NCBI GenBank assembly: GCA_963837265.1
Contig: CAWIMQ010000002.1
Span: 62,001-126,000, forward strand
Length of the DNA: 64,000 nt
Direction of reading: 5' to 3'
From: DATBLE01 sp963837265
GTDB taxonomy: Bacteria; Actinomycetota; Thermoleophilia; Gaiellales; Gaiellaceae
Under the pieces are notes generated by a model. The model was given only the letters and a program-made list of their open reading frames with translations, searched no databases and was not told where the DNA came from. Shown piece after piece: positions 17,529-24,142 of this stretch. The position numbers and the translations under genes are program-made. Numbering within the stretch: position 1 is the first letter of the stretch; each line of letters opens with the position of its first letter.

Positions 17529-18124
17529 GGAACGCCGATCCCGTCGCTGACGACGTCGACGACGGCGCGCTCGGCCCGGGCGACGTCGTCGTCGCCGTCA
17601 GGGAGGCGCCCGGCCACCCAGCCGACCAGGATCTCCTCGATCGCGCCGTAGAAGATCCACGCCGCGAGGCGTGGATCGAGGTCGGTCCGGAACGCGCCCT
17701 CCTCCTGGCCCCGCGCGACGATCCGCTCGATCGCCGCCAGCGCGCGGGCGAGCTCGTCGACCTTGCTCTTCACCTGCGGGCCGCGCGCCACCTCCCGGAC
17801 GAGCACCCGGACGAGGTCGGGGTCGCGACGCCAGGAGCGCATGATGATCGCGGCGACGTGACCGAGCTGCTCCCGCGGCGCCTCCCCGGATGCCTCCACC
17901 GCCTCGAGCGCCTGCACGACGTCCCCCCAGGCGTCGCGGAAGACCGCCTCGAGGACGTCCTCCTTCGAGGTGAAGTAGTGGTAGAGGAGCCCGTGAGCGA
18001 CACCGGCCTCCTCCGTGATGTCCCCGACGCGGCAAGCGTGATACCCGCTCCGGGCGAAGACGCGGACGGCGGCGTCGAGGAGCAACCGGCGCTTTTCCGC
18101 CTGCGCGATTGACCGGTCAGTCAA
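17525..18124 (-). CDS. TetR/AcrR family transcriptional regulator
   Basis: A 199-residue repressor. An N-terminal helix-turn-helix (LLLDAAVRVFARSGYHACRV, then EEAGVAHGLLYHYFTSKEDVL) and an all-helical ligand domain are visible. The likely start is TTG 18124, whose codons are themselves part of the TTGAC-palindrome at 18109-18124, so the protein probably represses itself and the divergent CoA-transferase. The same palindrome upstream of the acyl-CoA dehydrogenase operon (12902) suggests a small fatty-acid or acyl-CoA regulon. Confidence 0.88.
   Translation of the reverse strand: MTDRSIAQAEKRRLLLDAAVRVFARSGYHACRVGDITEEAGVAHGLLYHYFTSKEDVLEAVFRDAWGDVVQALEAVEASGEAPREQLGHVAAIIMRSWRRDPDLVRVLVREVARGPQVKSKVDELARALAAIERIVARGQEEGAFRTDLDPRLAAWIFYGAIEEILVGWVAGRLPDGDDDVARAERAVVDVVSDGIGVP
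18109..18124. promoter_or_regulatory. TetR-type operator palindrome, copy 2
   Basis: TTGACCGGTCAGTCAA differs by one base from the site at 12902-12917. It covers the TTG start of tetR and lies about 15 bases from the CoA-transferase start, a position suited to control both. Confidence 0.7.
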
Positions 18125-18139
18125 GGCTTGCCCATAGTA

Positions 18140-19099
18140 GTGGCCGTGCAACCGTTGCACGGCATGCTCGCGGTCGACTTCACCTGGTATCTGCCCGGGC
18201 CGTTCGCGAGCCGCGAGCTCGCCCGCCTGGGCGCCCGCGTCGTCAGGGTGGAGCCGCCGGCAGGCGACCCGATGCGCTCGACCGCCCCCGCCTGGCACGA
18301 CGCGCTCAACGCCGGCAAGGAATCGGTGGTCTGCGACCTCAAGACCCGGGACGGTCTCGCGCTCGCGAACGCGCTCTGCGCGCGGGCCGATGCCGTCCTC
18401 GACGGCTTCCGGCCGGGAGTCCTCGACCGGCTCGGGCTGACCGTGCCCGCCGCCGCCGTTCTCTGCTCGATCACGGGGTTCGGGACGGGCAACCGGCACG
18501 AGCAGCGGGCCGGCCACGACGTGAACTACCTCGGCTGGGCCGGCGCCCTCGCCGACACGGCGCCGGCGATGCCCCCGGTCCAGGTCGCCGATCTCGCCGC
18601 CGGCGGCCTGTCCGCCGCGCTCGAGGTCGTCGCTGCGCTGCTCGAGCGGGAGCGGACGGGGAACGGCGCCCGGCTCGTCGTCTCGATGACCCACGGCTCG
18701 CACCGCCTGCTCTCGCACCGGCTCGCGGGCGCTCCGGAGCGGATGCTGACCGGCGGCCTCGCCTGCTACCGCATCTACGCGACCGCCGACGGCCGCTGGC
18801 TGACGGTCGGGGCGCTGGAGGCGAAGTTCTGGCAGCGCCTCTGCGAGCTCGTCGGCCGCCCGGAGCTCGCGCCGAGGCAGCTCGACGCCGACCAGGAGGC
18901 GGTCGCGGCAGCGCTCGCCGACGCGATCGCGGCGCGTCCGCTCGCGCAGTGGCTCGACCTGATGGAGGGCGAGGACGTCAGCGCCGGGCCGGTGCGGACG
19001 ATCGAGGAGGCGGCCGCCGAGTTCGGCCTCGGGCCCGAGGGCCCGGCGCCCGCGCTCGGCGAGCACACCGCAGCCTGGCGGGCAGAGCTCGACCCGTAG
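18140..19099 (+). CDS. CaiB/BaiF family (type III) CoA-transferase
   Basis: About 319 residues from GTG 18140 (GTG 18146 or TTG 18128 are also possible). Family III features: FTWYLPGPFASRELARLGARVVRVEPPAGDP, DLKTRDG, a nucleophile-region motif that reads GHDVNYLGWAGAL, and MTHGSHRLL. These enzymes move CoA between carboxylic acids. At about 320 residues it is shorter than the usual 380-430, matching the compact racemase-like members. It is divergent from tetR and shares its operator. Confidence 0.85.
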   Translation: MAVQPLHGMLAVDFTWYLPGPFASRELARLGARVVRVEPPAGDPMRSTAPAWHDALNAGKESVVCDLKTRDGLALANALCARADAVLDGFRPGVLDRLGLTVPAAAVLCSITGFGTGNRHEQRAGHDVNYLGWAGALADTAPAMPPVQVADLAAGGLSAALEVVAALLERERTGNGARLVVSMTHGSHRLLSHRLAGAPERMLTGGLACYRIYATADGRWLTVGALEAKFWQRLCELVGRPELAPRQLDADQEAVAAALADAIAARPLAQWLDLMEGEDVSAGPVRTIEEAAAEFGLGPEGPAPALGEHTAAWRAELDP

Positions 19100-19114
19100 G
19101 ACCGTTGGTCCTTT
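19098..19114 (+). terminator. hairpin over the CoA-transferase stop
   Basis: AGGACC-GTT-GGTCCT followed by TT; the first arm begins inside the TAG stop. A weak intrinsic terminator or 3'-end stabiliser. Confidence 0.45.
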
Positions 19115-19125
19115 CCGGACATGGC

Positions 19126-19140
19126 AGGGGTCTGACCCCT
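19126..19140. repeat. GGGGTC-W-GACCCC palindrome, copy 2
   Basis: AGGGGTCTGACCCCT, a perfect 7-base-arm palindrome between convergent genes. The core is the same as at 20-34 and 35912-35926. Confidence 0.6.
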
Positions 19141-19184
19141 TCAGTCGCGAAACCGCAACAGAGCTGTGACGATTTGCGCGGCGT

Positions 19185-19856
19185 CTACAGGCCGAGCAGC
19201 TCGACGAGTCGGCTCAGGTCGCGCAGCCCACCCCCGGCTTCGGGGTACCGGCCCTCGCGGTCGATCAGGAACGCGCGCATTCCGAGCGCCTCCGCTCCCT
19301 CGATGTCGTCCTCGATCGAGTCGCCGACCATCGCCGCCTCGGGCGGTGCCACGCCGAGCAGGTCGAGAGCGGCCCGGAAGATCGACTCGTGCGGCTTCGT
19401 CCACCCGTGGGCGCGCGAGGCGACCGCGCAGTCGACGTCGAGACCGTGATGAGCGACGAAGTCGGAGATCTCCCGGCCGCCGTTCGAGACGAGCCCGAGC
19501 TTCAGGCCGTGCCCGCGCAGCTCGGCGAGCACGGGCAGCACGTCGGGGTAGAGGTCGAAGTTCTCCGAGCGCTCCCAGAGTCGCGTCATCTCGACCGCGA
19601 GCTCACGGGCCCCGGGCGGCTCGCCGCCCATGCCGAGCACGATCCGCTCCGTGAATGCGAACCAGAGCTCCTCGTCGTGCCGCAGCTCCGGGTGCCGGTC
19701 GAGGTTCTCGAGCGCCGCCACCCGCGCCTCCCCGTACCGGCCCGGGTCGAGCTCGAGCCCGTAGCGCTCGCCGAGACGGCGATACCCGTCCGGCCCCAGG
19801 TCGGGCCCCGGTTTCGCGAGCGTGAAGTCCACGTCGAAGAGAACGGCCCGCAGCAT
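19185..19856 (-). CDS. HAD family hydrolase
   Basis: A 223-residue haloacid dehalogenase-fold phosphatase. Motif I is FDVDFTLAKPG (nucleophile and acid Asp), motif II LGLVSNGG, motif III the Lys in TKPHESIF, and motif IV VGDSIEDDIEGAEALGM. A helical cap lies between motifs I and II (about residues 20-110). This layout fits the broad phosphoglycolate-phosphatase/HAD-IA group. Substrate unknown. It is divergent from an MFS gene 18 bases away. Confidence 0.87.
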   Translation of the reverse strand: MLRAVLFDVDFTLAKPGPDLGPDGYRRLGERYGLELDPGRYGEARVAALENLDRHPELRHDEELWFAFTERIVLGMGGEPPGARELAVEMTRLWERSENFDLYPDVLPVLAELRGHGLKLGLVSNGGREISDFVAHHGLDVDCAVASRAHGWTKPHESIFRAALDLLGVAPPEAAMVGDSIEDDIEGAEALGMRAFLIDREGRYPEAGGGLRDLSRLVELLGL

Positions 19857-19874
19857 CACCACTAAGTTTGCGCG

Positions 19875-21101
19875 GTGGAGCCGATCGCCGCCCGCCGGGG
19901 CCCACGCGTCCTCGACGCGCTGCGCCACCGAGACTTCCGTCTCCTGTTCACCGGGCAGGCGGTCTCGCTGATCGGCGACGCCGCCTTCGTGACCGCGCTC
20001 GGCTGGAAGACGTTCACGCTCGCCGGCTCCGCGAAGCTCGGCGTCGTCCTCGTCTGCCAGGCGGTCGGGGTGCTGACCACTCTGCTGGTCGGCGGCGCGC
20101 TCGCCGACCGGCTGTCGCGGCGGCGGCTGATGATCGCCTCCGATCTGACCCGCTCGGTCGCCGTCGGGGCGCTGTCCGGCGTGGACGCCACCGGGCATCT
20201 GTCCTTCTCGCTGCTCGTAGTCTTCGCCACGCTGGTCGGCCTCGGGAACGGGTTCTTCTACCCGGCGTTCGGCGGCATGGTTCCGCTCGTCGTCGAGCAG
20301 CCGAGCATCGCCTCTGCCAACTCGCTGATCGGCCTCGCCCGCTGGAGCAGCATCCTGGTGGGGCCCGCGTTCGCCGGTTTCCTCTACCGCCCGGTCGGGT
20401 CGGCAACCGTCTTCGCGGCCGACGCGGGCTCCTTCCTCGTGTCGGCGCTCCTCGTCTACCTGACCAGACCCAGGGTGATCGAGGCCGCCGAGAGCGAGGG
20501 GACCCTGCGCGAGATCGTCTCCGGCGCCCGCTACGTCGCGCACGTCCCCTGGCTCTGGGTGACGATCGTGCTGTTCGGCGTCGTGCTGATGCTCCAGCTC
20601 GCACCGCAGCAGGTGCTGATGCCGAAGCTCGTGACGACGCAGTGGCACCGCGGAATCGGCGCCTACGCGCTCCTGACCACGCTGATGGGCCTCGGCACCG
20701 TGATCGGCACGCTGCTCTTCGGGCAGCTCCAGCCGAGGCGCCGCCGCGGCGTGATCTCCTACGTCTTCTGGGTCGTGAACAGCGCGGCGCTCGTCGGAAT
20801 CGCGCTGGCGCCATGGTACGAGCTCGCCGGCGGGCTGATGGTGCTGCGTGGCTTCTGCGTCGGGTTCGGCGTGGCGATCTGGGAGACGATGATGATGGAG
20901 CTCGTTCCCGACCATCTCCTCTCGCGCGTCGTCAGCCTCGACTACTTCGGCTCGTTCGGATTGATGCCGGTCGGGCTCGCGCTCGCCGCGGCGATCTCGG
21001 GCCTCGCGTCGCCGGGGATCCTGATCGCGGCGGGCGCCGGGGCGAACGCCGTCATGCTGGCGGTCGTGCTCACCCGGCCCTGGCTGCGCGAGATCGACTA
21101 G
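19875..21101 (+). CDS. MFS transporter
   Basis: A 408-residue permease with 10-12 membrane segments and the typical loop ADRLSRRRLMIASDLTRS between helices 2 and 3. The overall pattern (LRHRDFRLLFTGQAVSLIGD at the N-terminus) matches the MFS_3/EntS group of efflux carriers for siderophores, macrolides and other small molecules. GTG 19875 follows TAAGTT by 6 bases, so it is likely leaderless. The stop overlaps that of the convergent SHOCT gene by four bases. Confidence 0.87.
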   Translation: MEPIAARRGPRVLDALRHRDFRLLFTGQAVSLIGDAAFVTALGWKTFTLAGSAKLGVVLVCQAVGVLTTLLVGGALADRLSRRRLMIASDLTRSVAVGALSGVDATGHLSFSLLVVFATLVGLGNGFFYPAFGGMVPLVVEQPSIASANSLIGLARWSSILVGPAFAGFLYRPVGSATVFAADAGSFLVSALLVYLTRPRVIEAAESEGTLREIVSGARYVAHVPWLWVTIVLFGVVLMLQLAPQQVLMPKLVTTQWHRGIGAYALLTTLMGLGTVIGTLLFGQLQPRRRRGVISYVFWVVNSAALVGIALAPWYELAGGLMVLRGFCVGFGVAIWETMMMELVPDHLLSRVVSLDYFGSFGLMPVGLALAAAISGLASPGILIAAGAGANAVMLAVVLTRPWLREID

Positions 21102-21475
21102 GTCTTCTTCGACTTCCGGCCCCGCCTCAGCCGTCCGGCGGGAGGAGTCTCCTCCGTCGGCGCGCCGCCGGACTCGGTGCCGAACAGGTCGCCGCGCGCC
21201 TGGAGGTAGTCCTCGCGGGAGAGCTCGCCCTGGGCATAGCGCACGTCCAGCACGGCCAGCGCCCGTCCCGGCCCCGCCGGGCCCGGGAACCACCTCGCGC
21301 GCCGCGAGCCGCCCTGCGAGCGGAAGTACAGGTCGAGGATCAGCGAGACGAGCAGGAGCAGGAGCACGAGCAGGACGAGCGCGAAGATCACCCAGGCGAT
21401 CGACGAGGGCCCGCCTGCGTGCTCCACGAACCCGTCGCGAAAGCCGTTCGGGGGAAGTCCGTAGCCTCTGTTCAT
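21098..21475 (-). CDS. SHOCT domain membrane protein
   Basis: A 125-residue protein with one long TM helix (about residues 27-50, IAWVIFALVLLVLLLLLVSL), then a C-terminal SHOCT motif ALAVLDVRYAQGELSREDYL at residues 75-100. SHOCT is a short oligomerisation module in many bacterial membrane proteins of unknown role. It ends in a basic tail (RGRKSKK). Confidence 0.8.
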   Translation of the reverse strand: MNRGYGLPPNGFRDGFVEHAGGPSSIAWVIFALVLLVLLLLLVSLILDLYFRSQGGSRRARWFPGPAGPGRALAVLDVRYAQGELSREDYLQARGDLFGTESGGAPTEETPPAGRLRRGRKSKKT

Positions 21476-21504
21476 GCCCCTACCGTAGTGAGGGCGTATG
21501 AGAG

Positions 21505-21713
21505 GAACCTGAGAGAGCCTCAGGTTCGGGGGCAGTCCCCTACGCCTCCTCTGTGCCCGCGCCTCAGCGGCCGAAGCCGGGCTCCGTGGCGAGAGGCCGA
21601 GCACGACCGGCCAGACACCACCACGAGGGAGGGGAGAGTCCGAGAGGGAACCGCAGGTTCCCCTCTCGAAGAGAAGGAGGGGGCCAACGGGGGAACCCCA
21701 GGGTTCCCCCGTT
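21505..21713. repeat. cluster of three palindromes
   Basis: Three inverted repeats in a 240-base gene-free gap: GAACCTGAG/CTCAGGTTC (21505-21527, 5-base loop); CGAGAGGG-AACC/GGTTCCCCTCTCG (21641-21668); and a perfect 13-bp stem AACGGGGGAACCC/GGGTTCCCCCGTT (21686-21713, 2-base loop), which lies just after the 3' end of tRNA-Pro and may terminate it. The latter two belong to the GGGGGAACC family. Confidence 0.6.
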
Positions 21714-21716
21714 TTG

Positions 21717-21790
21717 TCGGGGTGCCCAGATTTGAACTGGGGACCTCTCCGACCCGAACGGAGCGCGCTACCAGGCTGCGCCACACCCCG
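21717..21790 (-). tRNA. tRNA-Pro (anticodon CGG)
   Basis: A 74-base cloverleaf: acceptor CGGGGTG/CACCCCG, D-arm GCGC/GCGC, anticodon stem CTCCG/CGGAG with loop TTCGGGT giving anticodon CGG (codon CCG), and a T-arm with GTTCAAATC. The discriminator is A; the 3' CCA is not encoded. A hairpin of the GGGGGAACC family follows it. Confidence 0.92.
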
Positions 21791-21831
21791 AAGCGCAGAC
21801 AGGTTACCGAACCGGCTGCGAGAATCGCGAC

Positions 21832-22575
21832 GTGGCGCGGCGCGACGACATCCTCGACTACGCTGCCGACCTGCTCGACCTCGCCGCCTTCGACGACTTC
21901 GGGCCGCAGGGCATGCAGGTCGAGGGCGCCGAGGAGGTGACCAGGGCGGTCTGTGCCGTGTCGTCGTCGCTCGAGCTGTTCGAGCGCGCGGCTACGGCGG
22001 GCGCGCAGCTCGTGATCGTCCACCACGGGCTGCTCTGGGACCGCGAGTCGCGCGTGATCGACGCGCGCGTCCGCCGGCGGCTCGAAGCGCTCTTCGACGC
22101 GGACATCACGCTCGCCGCCTACCACCTGGCCCTCGACGCCCACCCCGAGGTCGGCAACAACGCCCTGCTCGCCCGCGAGCTGGGCGTCGAGGTCGAAGGC
22201 CCCTTCGCCGGGATCGGCGTCGGCGGTCGCCTTTCCTCTCCGCAGCCGTTCGAGGCGTTCGTCGAGCGTGTCCGCGAGCGGATCTCACCCGAGCCGCTCG
22301 TCTTCGCCGAGGGGCCAGGGGAGCTTCGACGAGTGGCCATCCTCTCCGGCGGCGGCAGCGCCCACCTCGCGGAGGCCGCCCGAGAGGGGTTCGACCTCTA
22401 CCTCACGGGCGAGCCGGCAGAGCCGAGCCTGCACCTGGCCCGCGAGCTCGCGATCGGCTTCGTCGCCGCCGGCCACTACGCAACCGAGCGGCTCGGCGTC
22501 CAGGCGCTGACGGCACGCATCGCCGACCGCTTCGGGCTCCAGTGGGAGTTCCTCGACCTCCCGAACCCGGTGTAG
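21832..22575 (+). CDS. Nif3-like dinuclear metal-centre hexameric protein
   Basis: A 247-residue protein of the Nif3/YbgI family. Metal-ligand motifs are visible: VIVHHGLLW near residue 65, YHLALDAHPEVGNNALLARE near 100, and a late GHYATERLGV. These proteins form toroidal hexamers with two metals per subunit; some act on GTP cyclohydrolase-like or UDP-sugar substrates, but the role is not settled. It starts with GTG. Confidence 0.9.
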   Translation: MARRDDILDYAADLLDLAAFDDFGPQGMQVEGAEEVTRAVCAVSSSLELFERAATAGAQLVIVHHGLLWDRESRVIDARVRRRLEALFDADITLAAYHLALDAHPEVGNNALLARELGVEVEGPFAGIGVGGRLSSPQPFEAFVERVRERISPEPLVFAEGPGELRRVAILSGGGSAHLAEAAREGFDLYLTGEPAEPSLHLARELAIGFVAAGHYATERLGVQALTARIADRFGLQWEFLDLPNPV

Positions 22576-22646
22576 CGCGGGAAACCCGGTCTGACGGCGT
22601 GGGCTCGTCGCCGCGCCCGACATGCGCGGGCGCGCCACCCGGCCCG

Positions 22647-22673
22647 AGCGCGGGAAACCGGGGTCCCCGCGCT
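22647..22673 (+). repeat. GGGGGAACC-type palindrome after nif3
   Basis: AGCGCGGG / CCCGCGCT arms around an AAACC-GGGT core, followed by TTTGTTTG. It looks like an intrinsic terminator for the Nif3 gene and is a variant of the dispersed palindrome family. A partial copy starts near 22577. Confidence 0.5.
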
Positions 22674-22677
22674 TTGT

Positions 22678-22707
22678 TTGTGTGCAGTCGGGGCATGGGA
22701 GTATGCT
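22678..22707 (+). promoter_or_regulatory. candidate sigma-A promoter for leader or small RNA
   Basis: TTGTGT (22678-22683) and TATGCT (22702-22707) with an 18-base spacer, upstream of the structured segment at 22714. Confidence 0.45.
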
Positions 22708-22713
22708 GTCGTG

Positions 22714-22812
22714 GTCATGCATCGCCGGGGGGAGCGGGACCTCTGATCTCCCGCAGCCGGATCCGAAAGGCTTCACCGAGCCCGTCGGCACGTCGTGCCA
22801 GCGGGCTTTCTC
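22714..22812 (+). ncRNA. structured leader or small RNA, unidentified
   Basis: About 100 bases between a promoter-like pair and a strong hairpin. Stems seen: GCGGGA/TCCCGC (22734-22754), GGCT/AGCC (near 22769-22782) and a nested terminator-like hairpin AGCCCG..GGCAC-GTC-GTGCC..CGGGCT (22779-22807) followed by TTTCTCGTT. The small HTH-like gene starts 22 bases later with its own AGGAAGGA site. It could be an attenuator or a free RNA. It does not match SRP RNA, TPP, SAM, cobalamin or c-di-AMP consensus as I know them. Confidence 0.35.
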
Positions 22813-22833
22813 GTTCTCGGAGGAAGGAGCGCC

Positions 22834-23004
22834 ATGCCGAACCACCTCACGCCTGATGAGCTGTCGAAGGAGCTCGGGATCGACCGGAGCGAAGTGATCC
22901 GCGTCTGCCTGCAGGAAGGCGTCCCGATCTACCAGGGCAAGATCGACAAGAGCCTGTTCGCAGCGCAGCTCCAGGCGATCGGCGCCGCTCCCAAGTCGCA
23001 CTGA
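22834..23004 (+). CDS. small helix-rich protein, possible DNA-binding
   Basis: 56 residues, with AGGAAGGA 5-12 bases before the ATG. TPDELSKELGIDRSEVIRVCL reads like a short helix-turn-helix, followed by QEGVPIYQGKIDKSLF. It is probably a small DNA-binding or adaptor protein. No specific family is assigned. It follows a structured leader whose last hairpin could attenuate it. Confidence 0.6.
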   Translation: MPNHLTPDELSKELGIDRSEVIRVCLQEGVPIYQGKIDKSLFAAQLQAIGAAPKSH

Positions 23005-23235
23005 ACGGCGCTCTCCGGCGCCTTCGGGGCCGGCGCACGCCCCTCTGAGGGGATTCCCGCGTGCTCGAGGACCACTCCGGCTAGCGAATGGCGGAGCAGT
23101 ACCACGAGTCGGCCGCCGACCTGTTCGATCCGGCGGTCGTCGAGGGCCGGGAGACGATCCGCGCCTTCCACGTGAGCGAGTCCCATGTCGGGCTCGACGA
23201 GTGCGCGTCGCGAACCAGTCCTCGATCCCGTTCCG

Positions 23236-24087
23236 TTACTTCGCCGCCGCCCGCTTCGTCCGCTGCTTGGCCGGCTCCTTCGCCGGCGCCCGGCGCTGCT
23301 TCGCCTCGGCGACGCTCTGCTTGAGCGCCGCCATCAGGTCGATCACCGGTGCCTCCGGCGCGGGCTCCGCCTCGACGATCGGCTCTCCCGCCAGCTTGGC
23401 CTCGAGCAGCCTCCGGAGGTCCTGCCGGTACTCGCTCGTCAGAAGCTCCTTCGGCGCGAAGTCGCCGACCAGGCTCTCGACGAGCTGCCGCGCGAGGTCC
23501 AGCTCGGCCTTCTTGACCTTGGCGTCCGCGGCCGCCTCGTCGATCTCGGCCTGCGAGTACACATCCTCGGCGACGAAGAGCGTCTCGAGGACGAGCGCGT
23601 CGCCGCGCGGGCGGATCAGGCACAGCTTCTCCTTGCCGGCGAGCACGAAGCGGCCGATCGCGCCGACCTGCTCCTCCTGGAGGACGTTCCGGAGCAGGAC
23701 GTACGGACGGAGCGCGGCCGGCGCGCTTGCCGGCACCAGGAAGTACGTGCGGTCGAAGTAGACGGGGTCGACCTCCCCGAGCGGAACGAAGCGGTCGATG
23801 TCGATCGCCCTCGAGGTGTTCTGGCGCTCGATCGCCTCGAGGTCGGCGTCCTCGACGATCACGAACTGGCCCTTCGCGACCTCCCAGCCGCGAACGATCT
23901 CGTCGCTCTCGACCTCGCGCTCGTGCACCGGGCACCAGCGCCTGTTCTTGATCGGCGAGTGACATTCGCGGTGGATCTGCCGGAAGGAGATGTCCGAGGC
24001 GCGCGCCGACGGCTTCGTCGCCGGGGCGAGGCCGACGGGAATCGTGACCAGGCTGAAGCTGATGGAACCGTTCCAGGTCGTCCGCAT
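23236..24087 (-). CDS. ku: non-homologous end joining protein Ku
   Basis: 283 residues. The bacterial Ku core begins TTWNGSISFSLVTIPVGL and contains FRQIHRECHSPI, RRWCPVHEREVESDEIVRGWEV and FVPLGEVDPVYFDRTYFLVP. It forms a homodimeric ring on DNA ends and recruits LigD. The C-terminus is Lys/Ala-rich (KEPAKQRTKRAAAK), as in actinobacterial Ku. No ligD is in the window. ATG 24087 was chosen because the family starts there. It is divergent from the acyl-CoA ligase. Confidence 0.93.
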   Translation of the reverse strand: MRTTWNGSISFSLVTIPVGLAPATKPSARASDISFRQIHRECHSPIKNRRWCPVHEREVESDEIVRGWEVAKGQFVIVEDADLEAIERQNTSRAIDIDRFVPLGEVDPVYFDRTYFLVPASAPAALRPYVLLRNVLQEEQVGAIGRFVLAGKEKLCLIRPRGDALVLETLFVAEDVYSQAEIDEAAADAKVKKAELDLARQLVESLVGDFAPKELLTSEYRQDLRRLLEAKLAGEPIVEAEPAPEAPVIDLMAALKQSVAEAKQRRAPAKEPAKQRTKRAAAK

Positions 24088-24093
24088 CGGCAA

Positions 24094-24106
24094 CCTAGAT
24101 TCTAGG
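24094..24106. promoter_or_regulatory. operator-like palindrome between ku and ligase genes
   Basis: CCTAGA-T-TCTAGG, a perfect 6-base-arm palindrome, 7 bases from the Ku start and 37 bases from the ligase start. AT-containing bases stand out in this gap. It may be a regulator site. Confidence 0.35.
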
Positions 24107-24142
24107 CGTAGACCGACTTCCCTTCGCGTAAGCTCGGACACG

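Noticed and set aside
22714..22812. Small SRP RNA (ffs)
   Set aside because: The conserved GGTCAGG..GGAAGCAGCC core is absent.
23088..23324. Plus-strand frame beginning MAEQYHESAADLF
   Set aside because: The first 40 residues look plausible, but the frame then runs antisense through the Ku end and becomes Ser/Pro/Arg-rich; no RBS or family match. It may be a remnant, but I cannot support a gene.
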